A DNA stretch of 64,000 nucleotides from assembly GCA_964020975.1 (NCBI GenBank), contig OZ026613.1, positions 121,676,179-121,740,178 of the forward strand, written 5' to 3'. Positions 1 through 10,205 of this stretch are shown here, one piece after another. A program made the translations under genes and the position numbers. The stretch comes from Hermodice carunculata. Its lineage: Eukaryota; Annelida; Polychaeta; Eunicida; Amphinomidae. Position 1 is the stretch's first letter; each line of letters opens with the position of its first letter. Below the pieces are notes generated by a model. That model worked only from the letters and a program-made list of their open reading frames with translations, was not told where the DNA came from and did no database searches.

Positions 1-614
1 TAATGAGTCGAGTAAAGCTTCATAATATTCTACATTGGCACTGGGTGGCCTGTACGCTGAGCATAATAAAAAAGATGGTCGTTTAGGCAGTTTAATTTCA
101 ACCCAACACGTTTCAGTGATACCATTATTCGATAAGTCTTGTCTTGCCGTTGCACAGATATGCTCCTTCACATAAAGTAATACACCTCCACCTGCAGTAT
201 TTCTGTCACGTCTGAATATTTTAAAACCAGGTATATCTATTAAAGAATCAGAAATATCTGGATTAAGCCAAGTTTCGTTAACACAGAGAATATCAATAGC
301 ATTGACCGTTATCAACTGATTGACCATGTCTAATTTGGGATATAAACTTCTGACATTTAAGTGAGCAATGACAAAATTGGAATGCTTAATTGCTGCTGGT
401 CGAAGTCCTTGATGGGATCTTATACTAAGAGATGGCAACACAACATTACTTGCCGTATTAGAATTGGCAGAAATTGTGTTTTCTGGGTTTTCACAAATGT
501 CAGAAAAGTGATGACAGTCATGAGAGAGTACTCTGAAAGGGTTTGATGTAACGAGACTGTTCGGATGCTCAGGACACTTTATATGTCGATTGTTCCCGTA
601 TTTTGGTAAAAACC
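1..614 (-). CDS. CR1-like LINE ORF2, N-terminal part with endonuclease domain (partial)
   Basis: Minus-strand frame open from about 614 to the left edge. After a roughly 80-residue linker it reads AHLNVRSLYPK, then CVNETWLN (catalytic Glu of the exonuclease-endonuclease-phosphatase fold), FRRDRNTAGGGVLLYV and SAYRPPS, the usual order in the LINE apurinic-like endonuclease that nicks the target for target-primed reverse transcription. The frame overlaps the end of ORF1 in another phase, and no ATG was seen in the overlap, so translation probably depends on reinitiation or frameshifting. The reverse transcriptase is outside the window. The exact start is uncertain. Confidence 0.85.
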
Positions 615-2237
615 CAATTCATTTTTGATACAATTTTGTATGTTTCTAGTGAAAATATCGACACCTTTGTTATTGAAATGCACGCCATCCTTTATTAAGC
701 ACTGGGCATCGATATTGTCATTGTCTATGAAAGTCCATTTGTTCCTGGCGCAAATGAGGCTGATGGCTGAATTTACGAGCCTCGTTTTTGTACGGTACTT
801 GAATTGTTTCCTGTAACATATGCTTGAAAGAGCTATGTTTTGTATATTCGAGAGTTTTAAAGTGTCTTCTAGCCTGCGCAACTTCCTGATAGTGTCACAT
901 GCCTCCTCACGTGGAAGGTCATTTGTGCCAGTATGCACAACCAGGAGGTCAATCTTTTTGTTTGTTTGTAAGTTTTCAACAAAGTTGGTCGCATTGTTAA
1001 CTCTCCAGGCAATCGACTGAATATGAACAGTGGCTTGTGTGGAATTAGACAGTGCATCGGCACTTACTCTGCTGGATAAAGAATCTCCAATAAACACCAC
1101 GCGGTTCTTGTTTGCATCAGAAGCATTGTCTGCACTGGAATCGTTGTCCAATTTATGTTGAAACACTGGGGAAACAATTGGTTCTGGTGTTTCGATAAAG
1201 GCATTGTCTCGATTTGGGGTGCTGGCCAAGACTGAAGGCTCAGGCATACCATCGGAAATGGTCACTGCTTGTTTGGGCGAGGTCGGACAATGGAAACTTG
1301 AATCCTTGGTTTGTTTGGCCAACTTCAGTTTGTTTTTTAATGGAACATTTTCGTCTCTTAGAGCTTGATTGCTATCTTGGGCAGTTTGTAGATCAACCAA
1401 TAGGAGCTCATTTGCGCTGACCAGTTCATTATTCTCTGACTTATACTTGTTTGTTTCGGCCATGCTGACACCAAGTAGTTTGTTCATGTCTTTGTAAGAC
1501 TGCTGTAAATCTTGAACCATAGTTGTCAATGAATCGATTTGTTTGAACATAAGATCTATCTTGCGCAGGACGTCTCTGCAAAATTCGCATTTCCACATTG
1601 TAATTTCTTCAGGATTTCCCGCATTGATACATTCGAAGTGAAACCAACCCATACAACCACCACACTGAAGCATTGCAGCATCGTACCGTCCCTGTCGTTT
1701 ACATTTGTCCATACAGTAAAATTCATCCTCATTTGACCCTTTGTCACCATTGTTTTGTACGCTATCATGATTGTTTTTTGCCTTTTTCTTTTCTTTCTTA
1801 TCACACTTAACAAGGTCTTTTTTCGTGCATTTTTCACCATTAACCTTTTGCCTATGCGATCGAGTGCTTCTGGCTTGAATTGAGACAGGTGAGATTTGCT
1901 TAACTGCTGTATTCATATCATTGACAGGATAACCTTGGTGTTCACTTAGCAGCCTGTTATTCTCAGCACTGGCACCTGTAGCTTCGTTTTTATCATCTTT
2001 GATGCTTGATTGAGACCCAATAAGTTCATTAGGTATACTCACAGTCTTTTCCTGCACATCACTGGTTGCGGTATCCACAATAACGGTATCCTCAACCGAA
2101 GAACTATGTATAAAGGATCCATATGTAGCTTTGCCACTTAATTTCAAGTCCTTTGTGAGTCTCATAACTGACTCCATGACCGGTGAAACCATATCCTTAG
2201 CCTTCTCCATAAACGAGGGAGATTTATCAGCTGCCAT
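579..2237 (-). CDS. CR1-like LINE ORF1 protein: PHD finger, coiled coil, SGNH esterase
   Basis: A 552-residue protein, open throughout. Residues 1-165 are low-complexity and basic toward the end. A PHD-type zinc finger follows at about 175-220 (C175, C179, C192, C195, H200, C203, W215, C217, C220). A helical region at about 221-330, rich in Leu, Glu, Gln and Lys, is probably a coiled coil for self-association. An SGNH/GDSL hydrolase-like domain occupies about 379-545, with FIGDS (Ser block), GTND (block III Asn) and DGVHFN (catalytic Asp-His block). PHD and esterase domains in ORF1 are an established trait of CR1-like LINEs; the protein is thought to bind the element RNA, and the esterase substrate is unknown. 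The ATG at 2237 is the first in the open frame. All expected esterase residues appear to be present. Confidence 0.9.
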   Translation of the reverse strand: MAADKSPSFMEKAKDMVSPVMESVMRLTKDLKLSGKATYGSFIHSSSVEDTVIVDTATSDVQEKTVSIPNELIGSQSSIKDDKNEATGASAENNRLLSEHQGYPVNDMNTAVKQISPVSIQARSTRSHRQKVNGEKCTKKDLVKCDKKEKKKAKNNHDSVQNNGDKGSNEDEFYCMDKCKRQGRYDAAMLQCGGCMGWFHFECINAGNPEEITMWKCEFCRDVLRKIDLMFKQIDSLTTMVQDLQQSYKDMNKLLGVSMAETNKYKSENNELVSANELLLVDLQTAQDSNQALRDENVPLKNKLKLAKQTKDSSFHCPTSPKQAVTISDGMPEPSVLASTPNRDNAFIETPEPIVSPVFQHKLDNDSSADNASDANKNRVVFIGDSLSSRVSADALSNSTQATVHIQSIAWRVNNATNFVENLQTNKKIDLLVVHTGTNDLPREEACDTIRKLRRLEDTLKLSNIQNIALSSICYRKQFKYRTKTRLVNSAISLICARNKWTFIDNDNIDAQCLIKDGVHFNNKGVDIFTRNIQNCIKNELGFYQNTGTIDI

Positions 2238-2343
2238 GAGGAGTAGTTTGTCTCCAATACTTAAGAATTCCTTTTATATTTAAATTAAAAGTCAGGAACT
2301 AAAAAAGTAGAAGTTTGTCGACTTTTTCCCTGCAGCGATTTAA

Positions 2344-2550
2344 AAGTCTTTCTTGGCAGTGGGTGCATGCGCAGTCCATGAAGAACAATTGCAGGTCATT
2401 TACCATGTCTTTATACAAAAGTCGGACACGTTTCTTGTGTTGCCGACGGGGAGTGGGAAGTGTACTTCCAGCCCTATTGAAAGCCATGAACAAACCCAAA
2501 ACGATTATTTTGTTAGTGTGTCCCTGGGTAAGCCTGATGAAAAGAATTGA
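2344..2550 (+). pseudogene. Possible RecQ-like helicase fragment (Walker A region only)
   Basis: The open frame reads EEQLQVIYHVFIQKSDTF followed by LVLPTGSGKC. This resembles the N-terminal Q-like segment and motif I (Walker A, GSGK) of superfamily 2 RecQ-type DNA helicases, where the usual text is 'LPTGxGKS'. Only about 45 residues look related, then similarity stops; no DEAH box or later motif follows. RecQ-like fragments are common as dispersed pseudogenes in invertebrate genomes. The assignment rests on one motif. Confidence 0.35.
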
Positions 2551-2559
2551 AATCTTGTG

Positions 2560-3050
2560 TTAAAACGCAGGCCTTTTCAGGGTTGGCACACAATCGTCCC
2601 CGTACTGCTCCATTGCGAAATGAAACACCTATGCTTTCGTGTGTGTTTTGGCGTGTAGGCTACTCCAGGGAGCTAAAACCAATTTAATCCCATTAACAAG
2701 GTACTTAAATCCCATTAACAAGGTACTACTGCGCTCCGCGCTGGGCTACTGTTGACACCTTTCTGTCACACGTGGGCCAGCAAAATTCTTCCCTGAATCT
2801 TGTTTGTTTGTGTGACGCGCGAGCCGGAAGTCCGATATGATTGGCCCCCGTCGAGTTCATGAATAACAATTACAGCTGACAAACATCACAGCCGGGCCAG
2901 TTTGATTGGCGCACTGGGCTTAACAACCTTATCGTTTCGATCAACATAATTACATCTGTTGCCTAACAGAAACAATTGTGCCACGATAAACGGCAGACTC
3001 TGACGAGAGCCCGCATCAGTAACTTTAGAGAGTCTGGGAGGCGGCTATGG
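2560..3050. other. No gene seen; short direct duplication
   Basis: No convincing coding frame. A 21-bp phrase containing 'aatcccattaacaaggtac' is present twice in tandem near 2686-2726. The segment is slightly less AT-rich than its surroundings and has a few CCAAT-like words, but no promoter can be argued. Confidence 0.4.
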
Positions 3051-3056
3051 AGGCAA

Positions 3057-3230
3057 CAAAATCGGCAGAGATACCCGGTTTTGTTAACTAAATTGGCAGG
3101 CTTTCTCGATTTTGTAGAGAAAAGTCGTACTTTTTATCAATTTTGTGCACAAAACTGATAAACTTCTGGATTCTGTGGAACAAATTGATATATTTAACAA
3201 TTCTGTTGACAAAATGGTTGGAGATTATTG
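3057..3230. repeat. Degenerate 30-bp tandem repeat, about 5-6 units
   Basis: Units of about 29-31 bp each begin with AAAAT/AAATTG-like text and end with AATTCTGTTGAC-like text (starts near 3058, 3089, 3120, 3150, 3180 and 3209). The unit junctions form a palindrome, best at 3136-3161. The array adjoins the gag-like fossil and may be a decayed part of it or an independent minisatellite. Confidence 0.5.
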
Positions 3231-3249
3231 ATTGCGTCCATGTTCCTGA

Positions 3250-4210
3250 TTAAAATAAACACAAAAATTATGTAACATTTGGCACCTCATAGCTATCCCC
3301 ACACTTGAAGCAAGTATGGCCACCTTTGCCATTGATAGGCCTACCTCCGTCGGCTCGATCTCAAGTACACGTTTGAGATTGTGTATGAATTTTATCCACT
3401 TTCATGGTCAGTTTTGTCAATAAATATTTAAGGTCCTTGTAGCCTGCAGACAACTTTAGCACGTCTTTGTAAACTTTGTCCTGAATTGGACTCGCAGCAG
3501 AGGGGACACTTGCGGCTTGGTTGCTGAGCATGTAAGTGCTTGGGCGGGGAGGTATAGCTGCTGCTGGGGCAAGTGGCATGCCGTATGTGGCCGAAGCTGC
3601 TCTCAGTTATCTCGTCTAGAGCCGTAACCCTTAGCTAGGTCACAGGTGGCTTGCACTTAAAGCTTGGAAATAGTCTTGTGGGGTTCCTGGCCAAACAAAA
3701 AAAGGCCATTTCTGACGGTAATCCTTGTATGTATTTGATCACGATGGTTCTGTTACTTTTCTCGGCTCTTTTCTCGTTTTCATATGCCAAGCAATAATAC
3801 TCCTCTATTGGTTGTCTAGGAAAATGTACGGATGGTTGAAAATGTCGTTTTCAACAATGGGTGATGTATTTTTATCTTGACTGCCGTACGTGTACTTCTT
3901 TCTGAATGCAGCCAAATGTTTGTCCCATGTAGCCTTGCCTTGTTTGTCTAGCGTGTGAAAGCAGGTGAGAGCAGGTCCTTAGAGGTGAAGACGGATTGCG
4001 GTGACTGTCCTCTGTCTTACATTGTCATCAGCAGCGTGAAGCTGATTTAATGTAGCATAACTATCAAATTCATTTAGAAAAGCTTGTGGATTTTGAGATG
4101 CCAATTCAGAGAATTATTTGATTGAGTTTGTCGATTGAAATAGCAATATTCCTGGAGGCAGTATTTTGTAGCCAGTCGCATCGAACATGAATATAGCTGT
4201 CTATTTAGTT
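3250..4210 (-). mobile_element. Gag-like fossil of an LTR retrotransposon
   Basis: Minus-strand remnant resembling the capsid part of Ty3/gypsy-like Gag proteins. Visible words include 'FLNEFDSYATLNQLHAADD', 'FRKKYTYGS' and 'GLFLFGQEPHKTISKL' in the order expected for that family, followed by a Pro/Ser-rich linker. It is broken at several places and clearly old. No LTRs or pol region were found beside it, so its limits are approximate. It is not closely similar by eye to the gag-like part of the element at 54-63 kb. Confidence 0.6.
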
Positions 4211-5333
4211 ATAGCTGTGCCACATCTTCCGTAAAGGAATTAATACCCGGGTGTCTCTACCATAATATGAAATAGGAGTACCCTTTAAACAGGGGAGCTA
4301 GCCTGGAATCAATGGTTGAAATGTTCCCCATGAAACTTCATGTTTTTAAAAGTTCAGGCTGGTTTTTTTTCGGCTTTTTATCGTACAAGTAACACTTCCG
4401 GCACAAGGTGAATCCATCCTAATACACATCACCATTTGATAACGACCATGGCGTTCTCAATGGCCTGTAAAACGTACGCTAGTTTGTTTGTTTTTTTTTT
4501 TCGCGTGCAGCAACATCTAAGATTACATAATAACTTAACTACTATCCCATTGGCTCAGAAAAGAGTCAAGCCTCCAATTGTCAACGTCCTCATGTGCACA
4601 AATTATTTGGTGGTCTTCCTTGAAACTTAAACTTGGCTTCACCATATGCAAATTAATGGTGTATGTCCGTGTTATAAACACTCTTAATCAGATACAACAA
4701 AGAACAGCTATTATATTGCCGACAGACTAAGAAAGTACGATAAGCAAATTATTAATCTAGGAAGTCAAAATTAAGTAAATTTGTAAACAAATGTATACAC
4801 ACAACAGTTCACACAGTCCTTTTGTTTTCTAATATAAGGATGTTCCTTTGAAAGGTAACTATGAAAATCTTAAACGCAGGTTTTCAGGCATGGACCAAGA
4901 GTGATCATGATAGATCATTTTATAATAGTATATTGCACCTGATGAAAAGCGAGTGAAATGTTTCATAACTGCCTACCAGGAGAATCGTAAGCTAGTTCTT
5001 TAAAGGGGCAAAAATCATTAGAAACTAACGACATAATATCAGTATGGTTTACATTACAGTGTTTATAATCCATTTCCATTTTGTGGTTTTCTCACCACAG
5101 CGGGCCATATCGGCATCTTACCTCTCCCCGCTCTAGAACCACATGTTGGTAGTGTCTTATGCTGATGTCCAGCCTTATATTTGGTACATTCCTTTCTGTA
5201 CAAGAACAACACACCCGTACACACACACACACATACACAATGCTGATATTCCATATAAATGAAACTTACCTGTCAAAGAGTTCTCCACTTGCATTTCTTG
5301 CTTGACACCACAATATGTGTAGATTCCCAACTA

Positions 5334-5371
<38 letters not shown>

Positions 5372-5580
5372 AGACCAATCCTCACACATTTAGTTATTTA
5401 CACATAAATACAGTGTATCAAATGTATGGCTGTTAATGACAAGTACTGTGGTGCTGTAGCCTTGCACATTTACCAACTTGCAGTAAATTTTTGCCACAGA
5501 TTTTTCCCGGAAGAAAAAAGTTTTGCCTTCAGCATTTTCCTACATGGTGTCGTTTCTGTTGCCTCTGAGACTGATTTGCA
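4211..5580. other. No gene seen; two dinucleotide microsatellites
   Basis: AT-rich sequence without a recognisable coding frame. A CA-rich tract lies at 5219-5238 and a perfect AT tract at 5341-5369. Confidence 0.5.
5341..5369. repeat. (AT)n microsatellite
   Basis: Alternating TA over about 29 bases. Confidence 0.95.
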
Positions 5581-5589
5581 CTCTATCCA

Positions 5590-6567
5590 CATTTTCATTC
5601 CGTGATAAAAATTTTAATGTCAAGTTGTGTGCACATTTTATATTCAGCATCTGAAAAATGAACATGCTTCGAATGATAAACTTTGACGGCCTGTTGAATG
5701 ACTCGACATATCCTGTGTCTCTGCAGTGCTTTTATCCGTCAGGGCGTTTGTATGCATCCAGTCTATGAACGAACTTGAAGAAAAGCTCCTCAGCTTTCTT
5801 GATTGTTATGCGGTATAAATGTGGTTCATAACGTTCTTGTTTCTTGCATTTGGGGACAGGTTCACACTCATTATCTGTATTTTTGAAATAATTTAACATG
5901 TTGTCCAACATATCGTGCAGTTTTTCTTCATTTGTATTGCAATGTAGCAAACTGAAATTAATGTCATGTTTCTTCACAAATGCAGCTTTGTCTGTATGCC
6001 ATGTTTTACCATGTTTATATTTCGGTCCACTGCTTACAGTGCGGAATTTTCATAGTATCTTGGGCGTTCCATGCCATATGTCAACAGCATTATGAGTGAG
6101 TCTGAGATTTACAAGAAACTGTGGACTTTCATTTCTCTACATTTGGTGCTACATTTTGGACATTTGAGTTCAAATATCGCCACATGCTCTCTCAAGTCGA
6201 ATGCCTGCATCTCCAGGTTTCTTCCATTACATGAAGGGCAGATTTGTATTGGACATAAATGCTTCACTGATGATATTGTCGCAACAAGCAGTGGTTGTTC
6301 AGTGTGCTCTATGCCACAAAAATGATGTGTACCATTGGGACCAGGGTTTGTAGTTCCACCTTGGTTTGAGGTGGTAGGCTGCTCCTTGTTTAAAAAATAA
6401 TCTAATTTTGTTCGAAGTAGATGTTCATTTGAAACTGATTTCCATTGTCTTGAATTCAGGATTTTCTTGACCTGTTCAATTTGGTCCTGAATCTGCAACT
6501 TGTGTGACTCGTCAGTGCCAGTATACTTCAAAGCTCCAGTAGGCTTTATATTTCCACATGCTTTCAA
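5590..6567 (-). pseudogene. Decayed Cys-rich transposase-like protein
   Basis: Minus-strand coding remnant with at least four breaks. The N-terminal part (6567-6109, 152 codons) has a glycine/threonine linker followed by two CxxC pairs (CPSC and CPKC) separated by about 25 residues. The next block (5977-5732) reads 'ERYEPHLYRITIKKAEELF', and downstream comes 'RDTGYVESFN' followed by 'YHSKHVHFSDAEYKM' in a neighbouring frame and 'NENVDR'. The order YEP ... DTxYVESFN ... HFxD ... NENVDR matches a large invertebrate protein family that I remember as transposase-like. The family is not firmly identified from sequence alone; the conserved Asp and Glu of DTxYVESF would fit a nuclease site. No terminal inverted repeats were identified. 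Confidence 0.45.
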
Positions 6568-7084
6568 CTTTTCATATTTTTATTTTTCGGACAGCAGCTG
6601 CTCATCATATGAATACAACTTTTGTATCCTTGCTTGGTTATCATCCATTTCAAACTTTAACACTTGACAATACAGGGCAAATAGACCTTTACAGCTGAGA
6701 GTCGTAAGAAAAAGTGACAAAGTATGCTATAACTGGAAAATATCCCACTTCCTGGACATGGCCATCTGATCAGATTGTTACTGTAGTAGGGTTACATATT
6801 ACAACCCCCACAGATTTGTTCAGTTTCCAGGAAACATCAATTAAAACAAATGTTTGTTGAGAGAACACGATACAACTCACAGTTACAGTATACATCTTAT
6901 GTGTGAACAGTACACTATACTAGTAAGCGTTACTGGCTATATTCTGTTCATATTTAGACAATCTAAAGCAACCCACGTGCATCATTCCAGTGCAGCAACG
7001 CTTGAAAGGGCACAGCGGCTTTGTTTCTCCAGGAAAAATGGGAAAATAACTCAGAATGATGAAGATGTCATTGGTACAGCATAA

Positions 7085-7621
7085 AAGTTTGTGTGTGCTG
7101 CATTCAGTCTGGAGCAAAATGCCACAATTAAAGCTCTGTTTATTCACTATGACTGGGACTTTGGAACTGCACTAGAGGCAGGCACTGACCATTTCAATGT
7201 TGCTAATAATGCTATAGAGGAAGATGATCCGGAATCTGCATGTTTCATTTTTACCTGGCCAGGTGCAGACGGGTGTCCACATTCTCTTTCAGCTCCATGT
7301 GTCACAGATGAAAGTAATTGGCAGTTTTGGTGCGAAGATAATGCCCATCCATCACATATTGGGAATTAACAGAAGAGAAAAGGACATTACAAAACATATT
7401 GGACAATGTTGACTCACAGAGGTGTATTTATGGATGAAGGGTACAGAAAAAGGAAAAGTATTGCTATGGGAAGAGACCCTAGCTGTCAAAAATACGTGTA
7501 CCATCGGAGGGATCTTATGCCAAACTGTGTTTTGGAAGTTGATGCGCACCTGGCTTCCAAATCCACCCAAAGTGGCATACCTGGGACATATGTAAAAGTA
7601 AACCGTGACATTTACAAGTGA
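7085..7621 (+). pseudogene. Unidentified decayed coding stretch
   Basis: Two overlapping plus-strand frames (7091-7369 and 7406-7621) look more protein-like than their surroundings: 'AIEEDDPESACFIFTWPG' in the first, and 'HRRDLMPNCVLE' in the second with 'RTWLPNPPKVAYLGHM' in a third phase. The pattern RRxxxPxCVxxxxRxxxPxxxxxYxG faintly resembles the C-terminal domain of P2X7-type proteins that is widespread in fish and invertebrates. The similarity is weak and crosses a frame change. It could also be chance. Confidence 0.2.
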
Positions 7622-8134
7622 AATCATGGATAATCCCCTCTACTATCCATCGTGTAATAAACAGTAAGAAACATTTCAGTGTTCGCTTTTTCATTTCTAT
7701 CAATCATGTCTTGTATCCTTTCGAAAAGACTGAAGAAAACATCATCAATTAAATTAATACACCAACAGCATGAAACTGCCTCTAGCACATCAAGACCGAA
7801 GTTGTATACATCTGAATGTCAACAAATCACGTACATGTAGTGGTACCTCCCATGTCTCAAGATGAAATAATTACATTTTTAATAAAACTATTTCTATTGA
7901 TCTGGCATGTAATGACAGTTGTGTTTCAGCAAATGTACTGATTTATTAGTGAAGGATTTTTAATATTATAGTCATATTGGGTCAAAAATATATTGCTGAT
8001 GGATTCCTTCACCAGGTTCATTGTTCCGAGTGTGAACAGACAAACAAAATATCAACCAAGTTTTATTGGTAACTTACAAAAAATTCAGGAAGAGCACAAG
8101 ATGCATTTTAGTTGGGACAGGAATCTAGTATCAA

Positions 8135-8995
8135 CTAGAAAAGAAGATTTGCTTCACAGCAAATCTGTCTGGGTGCCTTCAAAATGAGAACAGTTTGAAA
8201 AGATACACTTTGCCATTATTCACCACAATCTGAATTTTGTGTATTAGCCTAATATTTATAAATTAAAATGCTCAGCTTTGGTTATTGGTTCAAGGGATAT
8301 GGCCATGTCCCAAACTTATCATGTAAGGTTTCAATAAAACTACTATATATTATAGTTTTGAAGCTATTCAACATTTTAATTTTGTGTATTTGCCTAGTTT
8401 GCATGAATCATAAGCTTAGAAGAATTTGGTTTATTGTTCATTGGATGGGGGTATACCAAAAACCCATAAATTGGAGTTGGAATGGCACCTCTATAATAAT
8501 TTTGAAGCTATTAAAGATTTACATTTTGCATATTCACCTTATTTGCATAAATTAAAATGGCACCTCTATAATAATTTTGAAGCTATTAAAGATTTACATT
8601 TTGCATATTCACCTTACTTGCATAAATTAAAATCCTACAACTTTGGTTCCTGGTTCATTGGATGCGGCTTTGCCACAGACCTATAAATTGAAGTTGGAAT
8701 GGTGTTTATAGTTTTTTAATGACCTTTTTTTAGCATCATTTAAAATTCTACAACTATAGTGTCCACTATAGTGGCAAGTGTCACAAAGGTGTATATGCAC
8801 ATTGAAATTTTGAGTCCATGTGCAATAGTTTGGAAGATTTGGCGCTTTTAAACTTTTTGTTGCCTCTAAAATTTGAAGACTTCCAAATGAAATGCACAAT
8901 TTCACTGGTTATGTCAGTCACCATGGCAAGTTTGGTCAATTGGTCAGAAAGAAAGAAAGAAATAACGAATGAAAGAAAGAAAGACAGACATTGGC
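8135..8995 (-). mobile_element. Non-autonomous repeat, possible Helitron-like element (copy 1)
   Basis: Read on the minus strand, this copy starts with (TTTC)n-type simple sequence (GAAAGAAA on the plus strand, 8945-8990) and carries AT-rich 'TTGCATAAATT' and 'TTTGAAGCTATTAAAGATTT' words. It ends with a perfect 9-bp stem hairpin (arms 8145-8153 and 8158-8166, 4-nt loop), six bases, then CTAG at 8135-8138. A hairpin shortly before a terminal CTRR is the known 3' signature of Helitrons. The same text recurs around 16.4-17.5 kb and 31.7-32.9 kb. There is no coding capacity. The minus-strand orientation is inferred from the hairpin. Confidence 0.45.
8481..8630. repeat. 75-bp tandem duplication
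   Basis: Two almost identical 75-bp units (8481-8555 and 8556-8630) begin with AATGGCACCTCTATAATAAT and differ at about one position. The duplication sits inside the Helitron-like repeat and, being nearly perfect, is recent. Confidence 0.9.
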
Positions 8996-8999
8996 CTTT

Positions 9000-10030
9000 T
9001 ATTTCTTTGTTATATATCTAAGATGAAAGACCACCTGTCCTATCTGACCAGTTTTGTCTGGCATTAGGGGTGGTCTTAAATTACAGGTACCAATGAACAG
9101 TGAAACCTCTCTATAGTGAGCATCCTCGCCACCAGAAAACAGTGCCCAATCCTGAGAGGGTCAGCCCTTCTGGGGAGTATTGATGGAAAAATGTTCATGT
9201 ACAGTGTACACATATTATAACTCAGAGGGATGTGTATACATGCAATACGAAACTGTCTTTGTTCCTTTATTACATAAACAAATTGAAACAGATGCTGTCA
9301 CAAAACTACATGTACATGTACCTGTGAACTGAGACATGCACTATACTGATCGGTATTGGCTAGTAAGAAGAGGCTTCATCTCAATGCTTACAAGAAAAGA
9401 AAGACATGAAAGTGTCCAGTGAGATGACACAAATCCACACACTTTTTTCAAAATTCATCAAGTTGTGAAAACAGTCATTGAGGACTGCATGTAGTCTATT
9501 TTTAACAGAGGATAGACTCTGCTTGGCTTGTTCTGCCTAGAAGTCCAGTCCCTTGGATCCTTTGGGACTGATATGCCCAGCAGACTCCTAACCTCAGGCG
9601 AAAAGAGACCAGCTACCAGCTAGGACCCTAGTCAGTCTCAGTCATGGTGTACTTACAGCTCTGTCCAGCATTAGTGTGAACATGCAGCAGATATGTTTCT
9701 TGCATGAACAGAAAGAAATTCTCTGTATTTTATTGAGAACCTCATTACACAGCTTTTGGGAGTTTCCCCCCCCCCCACCTCCATTTGCTATAAGCCCCCC
9801 ACCTTTCAGGCCATGCACGTAGCAGGCATGGCTAGAAGGCTGCCTATGAGAGAGGTTCAAGTATCATGAATGGAAAATGGTTGCCTAGCACCATGGAGGC
9901 TTGTAATATGCAGTACAGCAGAAGCCCTAGTCAAAATGTGGATTGTTGGGAAATTTCATGAATTTAGCATACATTAAAATTCCCCAACGTTTGTTTGCGT
10001 GGTGTTGGATTTGCCAGATGGATGTCTCAA
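9000..10030. other. No gene seen
   Basis: Only short frames. A poly-C tract lies at 9767-9777. The phrase 'AAACCTCTCTATAGTGAGCA' near 9102 looks like the end of an invertebrate interspersed repeat but cannot be assigned. Confidence 0.4.
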
Positions 10031-10039
10031 ACCTATATG

Positions 10040-10205
10040 TGTAAGTTAGAACTTTGTGTCTATCTATAATATTTTTGAAGATATAAAGCTTTTAAAAGTT
10101 TAATTGCCCATAATTTGCATAATTTTAAACATCATGACTATTCCAAGTTAGGTGCCTAATTGCACTGGTGGGTTAGTCATAATGGCAAGTTTGGTGGTAT
10201 TCAAA
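10040..10205. repeat. Fragment of the Helitron-like repeat family
   Basis: Shares 'TTTTTGAAGATATAAAG', 'ATAATTTGCATAATTTT' and 'ATAATGGCAAGTTTGG' with the copies at 8.1-9.0 and 16.4-17.5 kb, in the same order. It directly abuts the Tc1 fragment that follows. Confidence 0.55.

Larger units (their letters stand above)
1..2290 (-). mobile_element. CR1-like LINE, 5' part (ORF1 complete, ORF2 cut by window edge)
   Basis: Minus-strand non-LTR retrotransposon. An ORF1 with a PHD finger plus SGNH esterase is followed by an overlapping ORF2 that opens with an apurinic-like endonuclease, the arrangement known for CR1-group LINEs. Both frames are open across everything visible, so this copy looks young compared with the CR1 copy at 36.7-41.96 kb. 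The 5' end is not defined; it is placed near 2290 because helicase-like sequence on the other strand starts shortly after. The RT domain and 3' end lie beyond the left edge. Confidence 0.85.

Noticed and set aside
6920-7147. A minus-strand Cys-rich frame that looks like a zinc finger (CPFKRCC)
   Set aside because: Ligand spacing fits no known finger, and it overlaps a better plus-strand candidate.
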